Source of the DNA: Bos javanicus
Taxonomy: Eukaryota; Chordata; Mammalia; Artiodactyla; Bovidae
Length of the DNA stretch: 64,000 nt
Reading direction: 5' to 3'
Assembly (NCBI RefSeq): GCF_032452875.1
Contig: NC_083870.1
Location: 1,674,001 to 1,738,000 of the forward strand
Part shown: positions 1-12,354 of the stretch, in pieces
Layout of the letters: each line of letters begins with the position of its first letter
Numbering within the stretch: position 1 is the first letter of the stretch
Position numbers and translations under genes: made by a program
Notes under the pieces: generated by a model
Databases searched by the model: none
What the model was told of the DNA's origin: nothing
Seen by the model: the letters and a program-made list of their open reading frames with translations, nothing else

Positions 1-2125
1 ATAGAACAACTCTTACATCCATACATGACTATTGAAAAATCATAGCTTTGACTAGACAGACCTTTGTTGGCAAAGTAATGTCTCTGTTTTTTAATATGCT
101 GTCTAGGTTGATCATAACTTCTCCCAAGGAGTAAGCGTCTTAATTTCAAGGCTACAGTCACCATCTGCAGTGATTTTGGAGCTCAAAAAAATAAAATCTG
201 TCACTGTTTCCACATCTATTTGCCGTGAACTGATGGGACCTATGGTCATGTATGGATGTGAGAGTTGGACTGTGAAGAAGGCTTAGCACAGAAGAATTGA
301 TGCTTTTGGACTGTGGTGTTGGAAGAAGACTTTTGAGAGTCCCTTGGACTGCAAGGTGGTCCAACCAGTCCATTCTGAAGGAGATCAGCCCTGGATTTTT
401 TTTGGAAGGAATGATGCTAAAGCTGAAACTCCAGTACTTTGACCACCTCATGCGAAGAGTTAACTCACTGGAAAAGACTCTGATGCTGGGAGGGATTGGG
501 GTCAGGAGGAGAAGGGGATGACAGAGGATGAGATGGCTGGATGGCATCACTGACTCGATGGACGTGAGTCTGGGTGAACTCCAGGAGGTGGTGATGGACA
601 GGAAGACCTGGCGTGCTGCGATTTATGGGGTCGCAAAGAGTCGGACATGACTGAGCGACTGAACTGAACTGAACTGATGGGACCAGATGCCATGATCTTA
701 GTTTTCTGAATGTTGAGTTTTAAGACAACTTTTTCACTCTCCTCTTTCACTTTTGTCAAGAGGCTCTTTAGTTCTTCTTCACTTTCTGCCATACAGGTGG
801 TGTCATCTGCATATCTGAGGTTATTGATATTTTCCCTGGCAATCTTGATTCCAGCTTGTGCTTCTTCCAGCCCAGTGTTTCTCATGAAGTACTCTGCATA
901 TAAGTTAAATAAGCAGGGTGACAATATACAGCCTTGACATAGTCCTTTCCCGATTTGGAGCCAGTCTGTTGTTCCATGTCCAGTTCTAACTAACTGTTGC
1001 TTTTTGACCTGCATACAGATTTCTCAGGAGTCAGGCAAGGTGGTCCTGTATTCCCATTTTTTAAAGAATTTTCCACAGTTTGTTGTGATCCACACAGTCA
1101 AAGGCTTTGGCATAGTCAATGAAGCAGAAGTAGTTGTTTTTCTGGAACTCTCTTGCTTTTTTGATGAGCCAACAGATGTTGGCAATTTGATCTCTGGTTC
1201 CTCTGCTTCTTCTAAAACCAGCTTGAACATCTGGAAGTTGACAATTCACGTATTGTTGAAGCCTGGCTTGGAGAATTTTGAGCTTTACTTTACTAGCATG
1301 TGAGAGGAGTGCAATTGTGTGGTAGTTTGAGCATTCCTTAGTGTTGCCTTTCTTTGGGATTGGAATGCAGACTGACTTTTTCCAGTCCTGTGGCCACTGC
1401 TGAGTTTTCCAAATTTGCTCGCATATTGAGTGCAGCACTTTCACAGCATCATCTTTTAGGATTTGAAATAGCTCAACTGGAATTCCATCATCTCCACTAG
1501 TTTTGTTCGTAATGATGCTCCTAAGGCCCACTTGACTTCACATTCTAGGATGTCTGGCTCTAGGTGAATGATCACACCATTGTGATTATCTGGGTCATGA
1601 AGATCTTTTTTGTACATTTCTTTGTATTCTTGCCACCTCTTCTTAATATCTTCTGCTTCTGTTAGGTCCATACCACTCTGTCCTTTATTGAGCGCATCTT
1701 TGCATGAAATGTTCCCTTGGTATCTCTAATTTTCTTGAAGAGCTCTCTAGTCTTTTCCATTCTACTGTTTTCCTCTATTTCTTTGCATTGATCACCGAGG
1801 AAGGCTTTCTTATCTCTCCTTGCTATTCTTTGGAACTCTGCCTTCAAATGGGTATATTTTTCTTTTTCTCCTTTGCTTTTGGCTTCTCTTCTTTTCACAG
1901 CTATTTGTAAGGCCTACTCAGACAGCCATTTTGCCTTTTTTTTTGCATTTCTTTTTCTTGGGGATTGGTCTCGATCCCTGTCTCCTGTACAATATCACGA
2001 ACCTCTGTCTGTAGTTTATCGGGCACTCTGTCTATCAGATCTAGTCCCTTAAATCTATTTCTCACTTCCTCTGTATAATCGTAAGGGATTTGATTTAGGT
2101 CATCCCTGAATGGTCTAGTTACTAA
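1..2125 (-). mobile_element. BovB LINE, 5'-truncated, interrupted
   Basis: This is an RTE-type LINE in reverse orientation, running off the left edge. The minus strand encodes broken reverse transcriptase: the palm motif RYADDT lies in the frame at 547-1014, and the FIDYAKAFDCVDH motif in the frame at 1061-1531. The connecting and endonuclease-linker region extends to about 2125, where the copy is truncated (matching the middle of the longer copy near 13770). It is interrupted at 241-669 by an oppositely oriented BovB 3' fragment. Frameshifts and stops show that it is dead. Confidence 0.92.
241..669 (+). mobile_element. BovB 3' fragment inserted into a BovB
   Basis: This plus-strand piece starts abruptly inside the BovB C-terminal region and ends in the typical ACTGA repeats. 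The 15-base word TGAACTGATGGGACC occurs at 226-240 and again at 670-684, on both sides, as expected for a target-site duplication. It is a 5'-truncated insertion into the older minus-strand copy. Confidence 0.88.
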
Positions 2126-3410
2126 GGAGAAGGAAAAAGAAGGTAAGTAGGAAACAGGTGTCCTCCATGTTGGTCATAACCTCTTGCCAGCACCACCTCT
2201 TCTCCATGGGTGAAATGTGGGTGAAGAGTGCAGCCGCATTTGGCAAATAGATGTGGCCTTGCTCTTCATGGAATGAGCAGGTGTGTGTGAGCTGGGCATG
2301 GCACTCAAATTCTGTCGATCCAGGAGTCCTGAGTTCTGCTGAGGGCTGAGGGCTTCATTTCCCTAAAGCTTCCCTTTCCTCTCCTCCCTTATTTCTGCAC
2401 CACCTGATGGGCCCCACATCCATTCACAGGTCTCAGCTCTAAGTGTTCTTTGATCTCCATTTCAAAAGCAGAAAGAAGGAAACCTCTGCAATCCCAGTGC
2501 TCTATTTTGTTTAAAAATAGATGAAGTGTTCCTATTTTCTCCACCACTCTGGACTCTCCTGGGGTCTTAAATGGCAAATGTAAAAGCCTTTCTCTTTCCT
2601 TACTTCTAAGTAGAAGTAAGATTTCTACTTAGGTATTTTTACTACACTGAGAAAAAGACTCCCCACTGCCTCATTAAAACATGCAGCTGGGCCTTCCTCA
2701 GCTATTTACATAGCAGGGGATTGTTTTGAGTTCTTTTCCTTCCAGTTTAAAACAAATGTGCCAGTTCCTTACCCACACCGGGTACTTTCCCTAGGTTTCT
2801 AGTCCACACCTCAGCCACATCAGTTCTCCCATTTATTTCTACTCCTGGAAGTTTCTTCAAAAGACAGTTAAGCCCAGACAATTCTCTGCACTCTCTCAGA
2901 TGTGTGGCATATGCAGACTTTCCTGAAATTGGAAGGTTCTGCCACATCCATTTTTACATCTCTAGTCATTACTGAGTAGGGCAATGTTTTGAAAGATCAC
3001 TTGGTACATTTTCCTTTTTTCTGTAATTTATTCTTTGCTTCTTCTTCCACCACCCATCAGCCACTCAGACTACTGAAACTTTGACTTAATGCCTAGATAT
3101 GACCTAGGATTGGAAAAAAATGCATTGCTCATTTTCAGGTCTCAGTATAAACGTTGAATGTCCCTAGAACCCCACAGACCTGACAGTGAAGCTTTCAAAG
3201 AGAGCACATGGTTTTCTCACTACTCCTTAAACTGGACTCTTACTCACACACAAACCTGGAGAGTAGAGCAGAAAGGGAAGCGCAGAGCATGGATGATGCA
3301 GGATGGGCTGTTAGGGACATTCCTAACCACTCAGGAGGGACAAAGAACTTTCAGAGTTAGAGTGGTGCTGTGAGCAGTTTAGAAAGAACTGGATTGGGGT
3401 CAAGACACCT
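2126..3410. other. No feature recognised
   Basis: This is unique-looking non-coding sequence in a STYXL2 intron downstream of the exon at 5011. I see no exon, RNA gene or clear repeat here. Confidence 0.4.
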
Positions 3411-3417
3411 TGGCCAG

Positions 3418-3735
3418 GGCTTATCTGGTGACTCAGTGGTACAGAATCCTCCTGCCAGTACAGGAGACATGGGTTCGATCCCCGGTCCGGGAAGATCCCA
3501 TATGCTGTGGAGCAACTAAGCTCATGCACTGCAACTATTAAGCCTGAGCTCTAGAGCCAGGGAACTGCAACTTCTGAAGCCTCTGCACCCTACAGCCTGT
3601 GCTCTGCAACAAGAGAAACCACTGCAGTGAGAAGCCCTCACACTGCAATGAAGAGTCCGCCACTCACCACAACTGGAGAAAAGCCAGTGCAGCAACAAAG
3701 ACCCAGCACAGCCAAAAAATAAATAAATAAAAATT
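3418..3735 (+). mobile_element. CHR-type tRNA-derived SINE
   Basis: It has a tRNA-like head (GACTCAGTGGTACAGAATCC, then GGTTCGATCCC), followed by the CHR body with GCAACTAAGC and repeated GCAACAAAGACC-type words. It ends in AAAATAAATAAATAAA. Confidence 0.85.
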
Positions 3736-4090
3736 CAAAATGCACACCTAGGCCTGCCTAGGAGCGAGGCAATAGCAACCCCAGGAAGGGCAATAAAGAA
3801 AACAGAAAAAAAGTAGTTATTTGAGAAGATGGAGCCTCCTGGGATTCCCAGACCAACAAGCAACATCAGGTAAAATATCTCATTCCTCATCAAGTGTATA
3901 GGAGACCCAGATGTCCTCAGAGACCCAAAGGATCTAGGGCCTAAGGAAGACCTGGGGTTACATGGAAAAGGAGTAGTATGTTTGGTTCTCATCACTAGGG
4001 AAGTGATCCTGGCCACCAGCTGTGGATGCCAGATTAGGCTCAAGGCCAGGTGGGTGCTGTGTCATTAATAGGACTGACTTACCCCACTAT

Positions 4091-4376
4091 CGGAGAAGGC
4101 AATGGCACCCCACTCCAGTACTCTTGCCTGGAGAATCCCATGGACGGAGGAGCCTGGTAGGCTGCAGTCCATGGGGTCGATAAGAGTCGGGCACAACTGA
4201 GTAACTTCACTTTCACTTTTCACTTTCTTGCTTTGGAAAAGGAAATGGCAACCCATTCCAGTATTCTTGCCTGGAGAATCCCAGGGATGAAGGAGCCTGT
4301 TGGGCTGCCGTCTATGGGGTCGCACAGAGTCGGACACGACTGACATGACTTAGCAGCAGCAGCAGCAGCAGCAGCA
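4091..4376 (+). mobile_element. Bov-A2 SINE with AGC tail
   Basis: Two Bov-A halves (GGAGAAGGCAATGGCACCCC and the GGAAATGGCAACCC half) are followed by an AGC run. ACCCCACTAT flanks it at 4081-4090 and 4377-4386 as a 10-base target-site duplication. Confidence 0.93.
4352..4376 (+). repeat. (AGC)n microsatellite at a SINE tail
   Basis: About eight AGC units form the 3' tail of the Bov-A2 element just upstream. Confidence 0.9.
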
Positions 4377-5010
4377 ACCCCACTATACTCATCAAAGTGA
4401 GAGAGACACCAAAGGCAAAGGCATGAGAAGGGAGAGGAATGAAATTGTGAAAGATTATTGCCCAAATTTCCATCCAATCTGGATGCGTATCCTTGAATGA
4501 AATATTGTATGGGTTCTGCTCTAAAATTTCCTGTATAAATATTAACATCTTTTTCCATTCCATCTTTTTTTTTTTTTAACCTTCTCCCCATTCATACTTC
4601 AGTGTGAAAACTATCTTTAATCTCTGGTGTAAATGCAGGTTTAAATATAGACATGCCCTTGAACAGAACCCTGTGGATGCTCCCAGCCATTTTGGGGGCT
4701 CTCAGATCTGCATCTGTAGCATAACCAGGACCCCTGAGTTTAACTGAAAAATTGGAGTAGAGGCCCTAGTGGCAGATTGGAGTTACCTCCCTGGCTGTTG
4801 ACTAGAGAACCGTTCACACTGAGACATAATAATTTCCATCCTGTCCCATGAAGGTTGATGAGGAGGGGTTGGAGGAACTGTCTTCTTTGGACCTGCTCTT
4901 CTTAATGTGATGGGAATCACATGAGAAACACATGACATCTCCCAATGAGCCCCTTCTGAGGGTCTCCAGATGACCCATGGACCCTCCCACCTGGCGTCTG
5001 ATGGCATCAC

Positions 5011-5105
5011 CTTCATTGATGATCTGTTTAGCTGCAACAGCTGAGGAGAGGTGAATGGGATCCATGAAAATGCTTTCTGTTTCTGCATCTGAGACCATTG
5101 AGTAC
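5011..5105 (-). CDS. STYXL2: STYXL2 (DUSP27) second coding exon
   Basis: This 95-base minus-strand exon continues the STYXL2 N-terminal region. After the one base that completes a split Gln codon it reads 31 codons, starting YSMVSDAETESIFMDPIHLS and ending AAKQIINE, then one base of the next codon. A pyrimidine-rich acceptor (TCTTCTTTCAG) precedes it and a GTGATG donor follows. The reading frame stays open past the donor to 4814, but that stretch does not resemble the family and is taken as intron. The residues match human STYXL2 with only conservative changes (MD for ME, AV for AI). The segment lies upstream of the dual-specificity phosphatase-like domain, so it carries no catalytic residues. 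The next exon should begin to the left of position 1; I see no candidate in 1-5010. Confidence 0.93.
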
Positions 5106-5799
5106 CTGAAAGAAGAGGATATCATGTGAGATGACTTAGAGCATCTGAATGGAAGGTAATCTTTTTAGACAAGAAACCTAGATCCGATTATAGCCATGAG
5201 TGGCAAACAATGAGAGATAAAAGGAATGCCTTCTTAAGAATGCAGACCACTGGGTATGCTATGGCTTAGTCACCTACTTATTTTTAGACCAGAATTGATG
5301 CCTTGATATGTGATGACGTGGTAGTCTGGGTTGTGGAGGGAAGAGACTGGGGGGAACCTACACTAATGTGGCTCCACTTTCTCTGTGTGTTCCTACCCTT
5401 GGATGTACTGCTGCTCCTTTTTTCTTTTCCTGTCCCTGCCTCTCTGTTACAATTACAATCGGATGTCCCTACCTGTGCTTCTACCAGGGTTCTGCTAGAT
5501 TGTTGGGCTGGGTAGGCTGCCACCACTCCCTCCATGCACCCGTATCTTCTGCCTGCTTAAAGGCATGGGCTGATGAAGAAGGGCTGGCACAGCACCAAGG
5601 GAAGTGTGAAGACGTGATAAACTGCACAGTCCTGATTCTGAATACAAGAAATCCAGGATCTTCCTAAGTCCAGGGAAGCAATAGAGTCACTTAGGTATAT
5701 GTTAGTTTTCTGGAAAGAATTCAGCAGAGGTGTCCAAAGGGATCTTTGGGGAATATGGTGAATCAAGGGCAGAAACAAGGCTTAGGACATATAATAGTG

Positions 5800-5892
5800 G
5801 GTCCCTGGAAAAGGTGACAACCCACTCCAGGATTCTTGGCCAGAAAATCCCATGGACAGAGGAGCCTGGTGGGCTACAGTCCATGGGGTCAC
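5800..5892 (+). mobile_element. Bov-A SINE fragment
   Basis: A partial Bov-A unit with GACAACCCACTCCAGGATTC and GGAGCCTGGTGGGC words. Both ends are incomplete. It lies about 700 bases from the STYXL2 exon. Confidence 0.85.
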
Positions 5893-6039
5893 ACATACAT
5901 GCATAGTGGTGGGTTCCCTCCTCTCTGATGGGTTCTTCTCTTTTCCAGGTGTCATGGTGAGCTCTGGATCTTTTTCACTTAGTCTTTCCTTTCCTTTATA
6001 TCTACAGAGGATTTTTTTTTTAAGTGAGAAGGCTTAATG

Positions 6040-6330
6040 GATACCATTTTCCCACAAAAATTCCATCATGCCTCATTTGTTTTATAGTCAAACCCTCCCT
6101 GTACCTCACCCCCTAGTAATCACCAATCTGTTTTCTGTCCCTAAGTGTGGCCTTTTCCAGAAGGTTAAATAAATGTGATAATATAGTAGTCTTTTTGATA
6201 TGGTTTATTTCACTTAGCAAAATGAATCTGAGTGATCTAATCTATTGCAATAATATAATAATAATAATAATAATAGAGTCAATAAGTTGTTCCTTCTTAT
6301 TGCTGAATAATATTTCATTTCTTAGGCACT
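6040..6330 (-). mobile_element. Old L1 3'-region fragment
   Basis: The TATGGTTTATTTCACTTAGCA and GCTGAATAATATTTCATT words match the antisense of the L1 ORF2 end. It contains an ATA microsatellite at 6250-6275. Confidence 0.6.
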
Positions 6331-6709
6331 GCAGGCTATTGCTGCCATCGCTGTCACACTGCCTGAGTGAAGACGGTGTATTCCATAGGAAAGTATGATA
6401 CACTTACTGCTGATGTGGTGATACTTTGGATTCTGGTTTTCTTCCTCAATCTGCCTGCTACTATTTACTTTTCAGAATCCTGAAACAGTTGCTGTATCCT
6501 TCTGTCCAGGTTTTATAAGGGCAATCCATGGGAGAGTCTGGGTGAAGGGTGTGTTTGCCATCTTTTCCAGAACTGGAAACTTGTACTTTATCTTTCTGAT
6601 TTTAAAAGTCTGAAGTCAATATGTTTCCTGACTCTTATAATTGACCTATTTTCTCTCTGTGGAAACCAACAGGGTCTCTTTTAGTTTGCAATGTTTAGAA
6701 ATTTCCTGT

Positions 6710-9358
6710 GATGTTCCTTTTTTGGTATTAGTTCTAGAAGGTCTTGTAGGTGATATCCTTTTCATCATAGGGGACTGAGATGCAAAAGTAGGAAGTCAAG
6801 AGATACCTGGAGTAACAGACAAATTTCACCTTGGAGTACAAAATGAAGCAGGGCATAGGCTAACAGAGTTTTGCCAAGAGAACACACTGGTCATAGCAAA
6901 CACCCTCTTCCAACAACACAAGAGAAGACTCTACACATGGATATCATCAGATGGTCAATATCGAAATCAGATTGATTATGTTCTTTGCAGCCAAAGATGG
7001 AAAAGCTCTATACAATCAGCAAAAACAAGACCAGGAGCTGACTGTGGCTCAGATCATGAACTTCTTATTGCCAAATGCAAACTTAAATTGAAGAAAGTAG
7101 GGAAAACCACTAGCTTATTCAGGTATGACTTAAATCAAATCCCTTAAAATTTTGCAGTGGAAGTGACAAATAGATTCAAGGGATTAGATCTGATAGAGTT
7201 CCTGAAGAACTATGGACGGAGGTTCATAACATTGTAAGGGGGCAGTGATCAAAATCATCCCCAAGAAAAACAAATGCAAAAAGTAAAATGGCTGTGTGAG
7301 GAGGCATTACAAATAGCTGAGAAAAGAAAAGAAGTGAAAGGAAAAGTAAAGATAAATCCATCTGAATGCAGAGTTTCAAAGAATAGCAAGGAGATAAGAA
7401 AGCCTTCCTAAGTGAAAAATGAAATTGAAATTTGCTCAGTTGTGTCTGACTCTTTGTGACCCCATGGGATTTTCCAGGCCAGAATACTGGAGTGAGTAAC
7501 CATTTCCTTCTTCAGGGGATCTTCCCAACCCAGGGGTCAAACACAGATCTCCTGCAATGCAGGATGATTTTTTACCATCTGAGCCACCAGGAAAGCCCCT
7601 TCCTAAGTGATCAGTTCAAAGACATAGAGGAAAACAACAGAGTGGGAAAGCCTAGAGATCTCTTCAAGAAAATTAAAGATACCAAGGGAACATGTCATAC
7701 AAAGATGGGCACAATAAAGGAAAGAAATGGTATGGTCCTAACAGAAGTGGAAGATATTAAGAAGAGGTGGCAAGAATACACAGAAGAACTGTACAAAAAA
7801 GACCTTCATGACCCAGATAACCGTGATGGTGTGATCACTCACCTAGAGCCAGATATCCTGGAGTGTAAAGTCAACTGGACCTTAGGAAGCATCATTGAGA
7901 ACAAAGCTAGTGGAGGTGATAGAATTCCAGCTGAGCTATTTCAAATCCTAAAAGATGATGCTGTTAAAATGCTGTACTCAATATGCCAGCAAATTTGGAA
8001 AACTCTGCAGTGGCCACAGGACAGGAAAAGGTCAGTTTTCATCCCAATCTCAAAGAAAGGCAATGCCAAAGAATGTTCAAACTGCTAAACAATTGCACAC
8101 ATCTCACACACTAGCAAAGTAATGCTCAAAATTCTCCAAGCCAGGCTTGAATAGTATGTGAACTGAGAACTTCCATATGTTCAAGCTGGAATTAGAAACG
8201 GCAAAAGTACTAGAGATCAAATTGCCAATAACTGTTGGATGATAGAAAATGCAAAAGAATTCCAGAAAAACATCTACTTCTGCTTCGTTGACTACACTAA
8301 AGCCTTTGACTATGTGGATCACAACAATACACAACTGTGGAAAATTTTTCAAGAGATGGGAATACCAGACCACCTTACCTGCCTTCTGTGAAACCTGTAT
8401 GCAGGTCAGGAACCAACAGTTAGAACCAGACCTGGAACAACAGATTGGTTCCAAATTGGGAAAGGAGGATGTCAAGGCTGTATATTGTCACTCATCTTAT
8501 TTAACTTTATATACAGAGTACATCAGGCAAAATGCTGGGCTAGATGAAGCACAAGCTGGAATCAAGATTACAGGGAGAAATATCAATAACCTCAGATATG
8601 CAGATGACACCACCCTTATCATAGAAAGCGAAGAGGAACTAAAGAGCCTCTTGATGAAAGTGAAAGAAGAGAGTCAAAAAGTTGGTTTAAAATTCAACAT
8701 TCAAAAAATTAAGATCATGGAATCTAGTCCCATCACTTCATGGCAAGTAGATGGAGAAACAATGTAAACAGTGCCAGATTTTATTTTCTTGGGCTCCAAG
8801 ATCACTTCAGATGGAGTGATCTCAGCCATGAAATTAAAAGGTGCTTGCTCCTTGGAAGAAGACTTATGACAAACCTAGACAGCATATTAAAAAGCAGAGA
8901 TATTACTTTGCCAACAAAGGTCCATCTAGTCAAAGCTACGTCATGTATGGATGTGAGAGTTGGACTATAAAGATGGTTGAGCACCAAAGAATTGATGCTT
9001 TTGAACTGTGGTGTTGGAGAAGACTCTTTAGAGCCCCTTGGACTGCAAGGAGATCAAACCAGTCAATCCTAAAGGAAATAAGTCCTAAATATTCATTGGA
9101 AGGATTGATGCTGAAGCTGAAGCTCCAATACTTTGACCACTTGATGTGAAGAGCTGATTCACTGGAAAAGACCCTGATGCTGGGAAAGATTGAGGGCAGG
9201 AGGAAAAGGGGCTGACAGAGGATGAGATGGTTGGATGGTATCACCAACTCAATGGACATGAGTTTGAGCAAGCTTGGGGAGCTGATGATGGACAGGGAAG
9301 CCTGGCGTCTTGCAGTCCATGGGGTCATGAAGAGTCGGACATGACTGAGTGAACAACA
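6710..9358 (+). mobile_element. BovB LINE, truncated, with 5' inversion
   Basis: The plus-strand body runs from the end of the endonuclease domain (about 6751) through the RT (motif A at 8281-8330, RYADDT at 8596-8613) to the 3' end near 9358. The first 40 bases (6710-6750) match the adjacent upstream BovB segment but in reverse, so the 5' end is inverted. It is interrupted by a SINE at 7416-7597. Stops and frameshifts occur throughout. Confidence 0.9.
7416..7597 (-). mobile_element. Bov-tA SINE inside BovB
   Basis: Reverse-oriented Bov-tA unit. CCTTCCTAAGTGA is repeated at 7403-7415 and 7598-7610, a clean 13-base target-site duplication of BovB sequence. Confidence 0.93.
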
Positions 9359-9419
9359 ACAAAATTATATTCCTTGGTCAATGTTAATCCAATGTGTTGG
9401 TTATGGATACCATTTTGAG

Positions 9420-9600
9420 TGCCTTTTATGAGTTTGTAATAATCCTGACAAAATAGGTTTTATTTTTCATGCTTTAAGGTGAGGAAATTGTGGCATAGAG
9501 AGGTTAAAAAAATTGCCCCAAACAGTAAATAAGTGGGATAGCTAAGTTGCAAACATAGAACAGTCCTGCTCTGAGTCCACTCTTCAGTCCACTGCAATGC
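9420..9600 (-). mobile_element. MIR relic
   Basis: Words such as GTGAGGAAATTGTGGCATAG, AGAGGTTAA and AAGTGGGATAGCT follow the MIR core in reverse orientation. It is old and diverged. Confidence 0.55.
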
Positions 9601-9743
9601 ATGGATACCATTTTGATTGGAAAGGGGAGGTGAATTGGCTGTGGAGAAACCCCAGCTGGATCCCCAGGCCCAACATAGACTTTGACACAGAAAATACTTA
9701 AAGAATACTTGTTGAAAACATGGATGGATGGTTGCATGGATTT

Positions 9744-9812
9744 GGTTGAGTTGAGCTGAGTCCAGCTGAACTGAACGGAACTAAGTTGTGCTAAGTTTAG
9801 CTGAATTGATTA
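9744..9812. repeat. Degenerate pentamer tract
   Basis: Imperfect units of the TGAGC / TGAAC / TAAGT type run through this tract. They resemble the TGAAC-rich BovB tail, but no BovB body adjoins. Confidence 0.5.
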
Positions 9813-10245
9813 GCAGAACAATTACCTTGTAGTAGACACCCACGTTGGATTTCCCACTTGGGAGAATGATGTAATCAGAACCAGCAAAGATATGAAGAAA
9901 GAAATGTCTTTGACAGAAGAAAGGAGTAGCTAATGTCTCTACCCAGGATGTGGCTAAATCTGTCCATGCAGGTCAGCACAATGTGGCATCATCACTGGTA
10001 GTTCCTGAGGGATTTCCAAGAGCAACTGCGATGGATTATTCCCAAGTATAACTTGTGACCAGAAGATGCATTTCAAATAAGCATAACTGGGGAGTAAGTG
10101 TGACTATTAAGAGTGAAATTTGTGAGACATTAATATCATCCTGGATGCCAGAACTAGAGAGGCTTTTTGAGACCTCTTTGCTTTGTAAAGATAATAAAGA
10201 GTAGAACACCCAGTGGGTTGTACACAAGCTGTAAATGTACAGATT

Positions 10246-10704
10246 TGTTGTTATTCAGTCGCTGAGTCATGTCTGACTCTTTACGACCCCATGAACTGTA
10301 GCACACCAGGCTTCCCTGTCCTTCACTATCTCCCAGAGTTGGCTCAAACTCATGTCCATTGAGTCAATGATGCTATCCACCCATCTCATTTTCTGTCACC
10401 CCCTTCTCCTCCCACCTTCAATCTTTCCCAGTATCTTTTCCAATGAGTCAGCTCTTCACATCAGGTGGCCAAAGTATTGGAGCTTCAGCTTCAGCATCAG
10501 TCCTTCCAATGAATACTCAGGGTTGATTTCCTTTACAATTGACTGGTTTTATCTCCTTGCTGTTCAAGAGACTCTCAGGAGTTCTCCAGCACCACAGTTC
10601 AAAAGCATCAATTCTTTGGCACTCTGCCTTCCTTATGGTCCAGCTCTCACACCCATACATGACTACTGGAAAAACCATAGCTTTGACTATATGGACCTTT
10701 GTCA
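10246..10704 (-). mobile_element. BovB 3' fragment
   Basis: Reverse-oriented BovB 3' end (CATGTCTGACTCTTTACGACC through the SWTIRKAE-coding part). TACAGATT at 10238-10245 and 10705-10712 forms an 8-base target-site duplication, so this is a short 5'-truncated insertion. Confidence 0.92.
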
Positions 10705-10739
10705 TACAGATTAAGCAGTCATTTTTATCCCTGTACCTT

Positions 10740-10845
10740 CAGCACATGGAAGATGAGTGACCAGACAGGTTTTGATGACTGCATGGATGGTGAGTGGACA
10801 GATGGGTAGATGGATGAACACATGGGTGACTGGCTGAATGGATGG
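10740..10845 (+). repeat. Degenerate GGAT-type simple repeat
   Basis: Imperfect ATGGATGG / AGATGGGT tetramer-like units, such as GATGGGTAGATGGATGAAC. Confidence 0.55.
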
Positions 10846-11084
10846 AATTCTCGGCAGCCGGCAGGGTGTCCACATACCACCTTGGTGATCAAACTTGAGA
10901 GTTTCCATGGTCCTGCAGTCTCTGGTCTCTTTCTACTCTCCAGCCTCAGCTTGTGCTGGCTTCCCTTGGGCTCACTTCTTTCCAGTACACTGATTCTCTA
11001 GGCTTTCCATTCTCACCAATTTTCCTTTTGTCCAGGCATTTTGCCAAAGCCAATTTTCACTGCCTGGATAATCAGTCCTCCCCC

Positions 11085-11345
11085 TCCTCACTGATCTTTC
11101 AGGTCTTAGTTTAATCATCATTTCACTAGGGAAGTTTTCCCTGTTTTCCACCTCTCATTGCACCATACACCTTTTCTTTGAGGCACTTCTATTAATGTAA
11201 CTTTACATTTATTTATAAAATAATTTGATAAATTATTTCCTTTAAAAGACCATACCCTCTGTGAGGCAGAGACAACACCTTCTTTATTAGACTCATTAAA
11301 CCACATCTGTGGCAAAATAGTCTTAGTGCTGTTAGAGTATTTTGT
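11085..11345 (+). mobile_element. L2 LINE 3'-end relic
   Basis: The pattern of TTCAGGTCTTAGTTTAATCA, AGGGAAGTTTTCCCTG and CTGTGAGGCAGAGAC follows the L2 3' end in forward orientation. It is ancient and diverged. Confidence 0.6.
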
Positions 11346-11522
11346 GAGCTGTTAGGTTCCCAGAATCTAGTTTAATGTCTGATTAATAGATATTTTCTGA
11401 TTCGCTGACTGACTGAATTTGTCCTCAGGGAAGTACCATATTTAAGGGACTGTGGCAGGTACAATAGCTACAACACAATGGTATTTACAAAGTATTGGCT
11501 ACTGGCTCATCATTTTACTGGG

Positions 11523-11562
11523 ATGCAAACCCAGGAGCAAACCCAGGAGCAAACCCAGAGTG
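11523..11562 (+). repeat. 12-base tandem repeat
   Basis: About three copies of a unit near GCAAACCCAGGA run in tandem. Confidence 0.75.
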
Positions 11563-12059
11563 CTGGCTATCTTGTGTCCATGCTCATTTTCAGCTCTTCT
11601 GAGGTCAAGATGTGTACATCTTGGAGGCCTATATTGGCAGTTAGAAATTCTTTTCTTACGGTGGCCCCAGATCCGTGACGCCCCCCACATAGAGGGAGTC
11701 TTTGTCCCCCTCCCTTGCATCTTGGTGGTTTCTGTGACTGTTCTCACATAGACTATGGTGGGAGTGACACTACAATGTTTCAATCTGAACCTTAAGGGTA
11801 GCTCCTGGCTCTTGGTGTTCTCTCTTCAGAAGCCCTGAGCTTCCATATTAGAAGTCAAATGACCTCAACCACCCCAAAGCCACCAAGCTAGAAAAGCTAT
11901 TGACCAACACTCTCTGCCAAGCTCCTAACCAACATTCAGCCATGTGGGTGAGCCTTCTAGAGGAACATCCTTCACCTCTTGGGCCACTCCAGCTGACACC
12001 ATGTGAAACACAGAGAAGCTGCCCCATCCTGTCCAAATCCCTACCCATAGAAAGAAGAC

Positions 12060-12082
12060 CAAAAAAAAAAAAAAAAAAAAAA
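12060..12082 (+). repeat. Poly-A run
   Basis: An A homopolymer of about 23 bases without a recognisable retroelement body upstream. Confidence 0.7.
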
Positions 12083-12354
12083 TTATGTCTTAAGTCATAA
12101 CATTTTGGGGAAATCTGTCAGGCTGCAGGAGATGACAGCAACAACACCATTTCAAGGATTAAGTAAGTAGTGAATTTTGAGCAAATGCCAAGGCATTCTT
12201 CTCCCTGATAGTAATACAGAACCTAGTAAATATCAGTGGCTGACCTCAATTTGTTGCAGTTGGGAGGCAACAATAAAATAAGACCAATATGAAAGTAAGA
12301 CCTAACACTGTTCCAGACCCTGGTGATATTTTGGGTCCAAGACTCAGGGCAGTC

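Noticed and set aside
4814..5010. Extension of the STYXL2 exon frame beyond its donor
   Set aside because: The frame stays open, but the residues stop matching the family exactly at a GT donor, and the phase fits splicing there.
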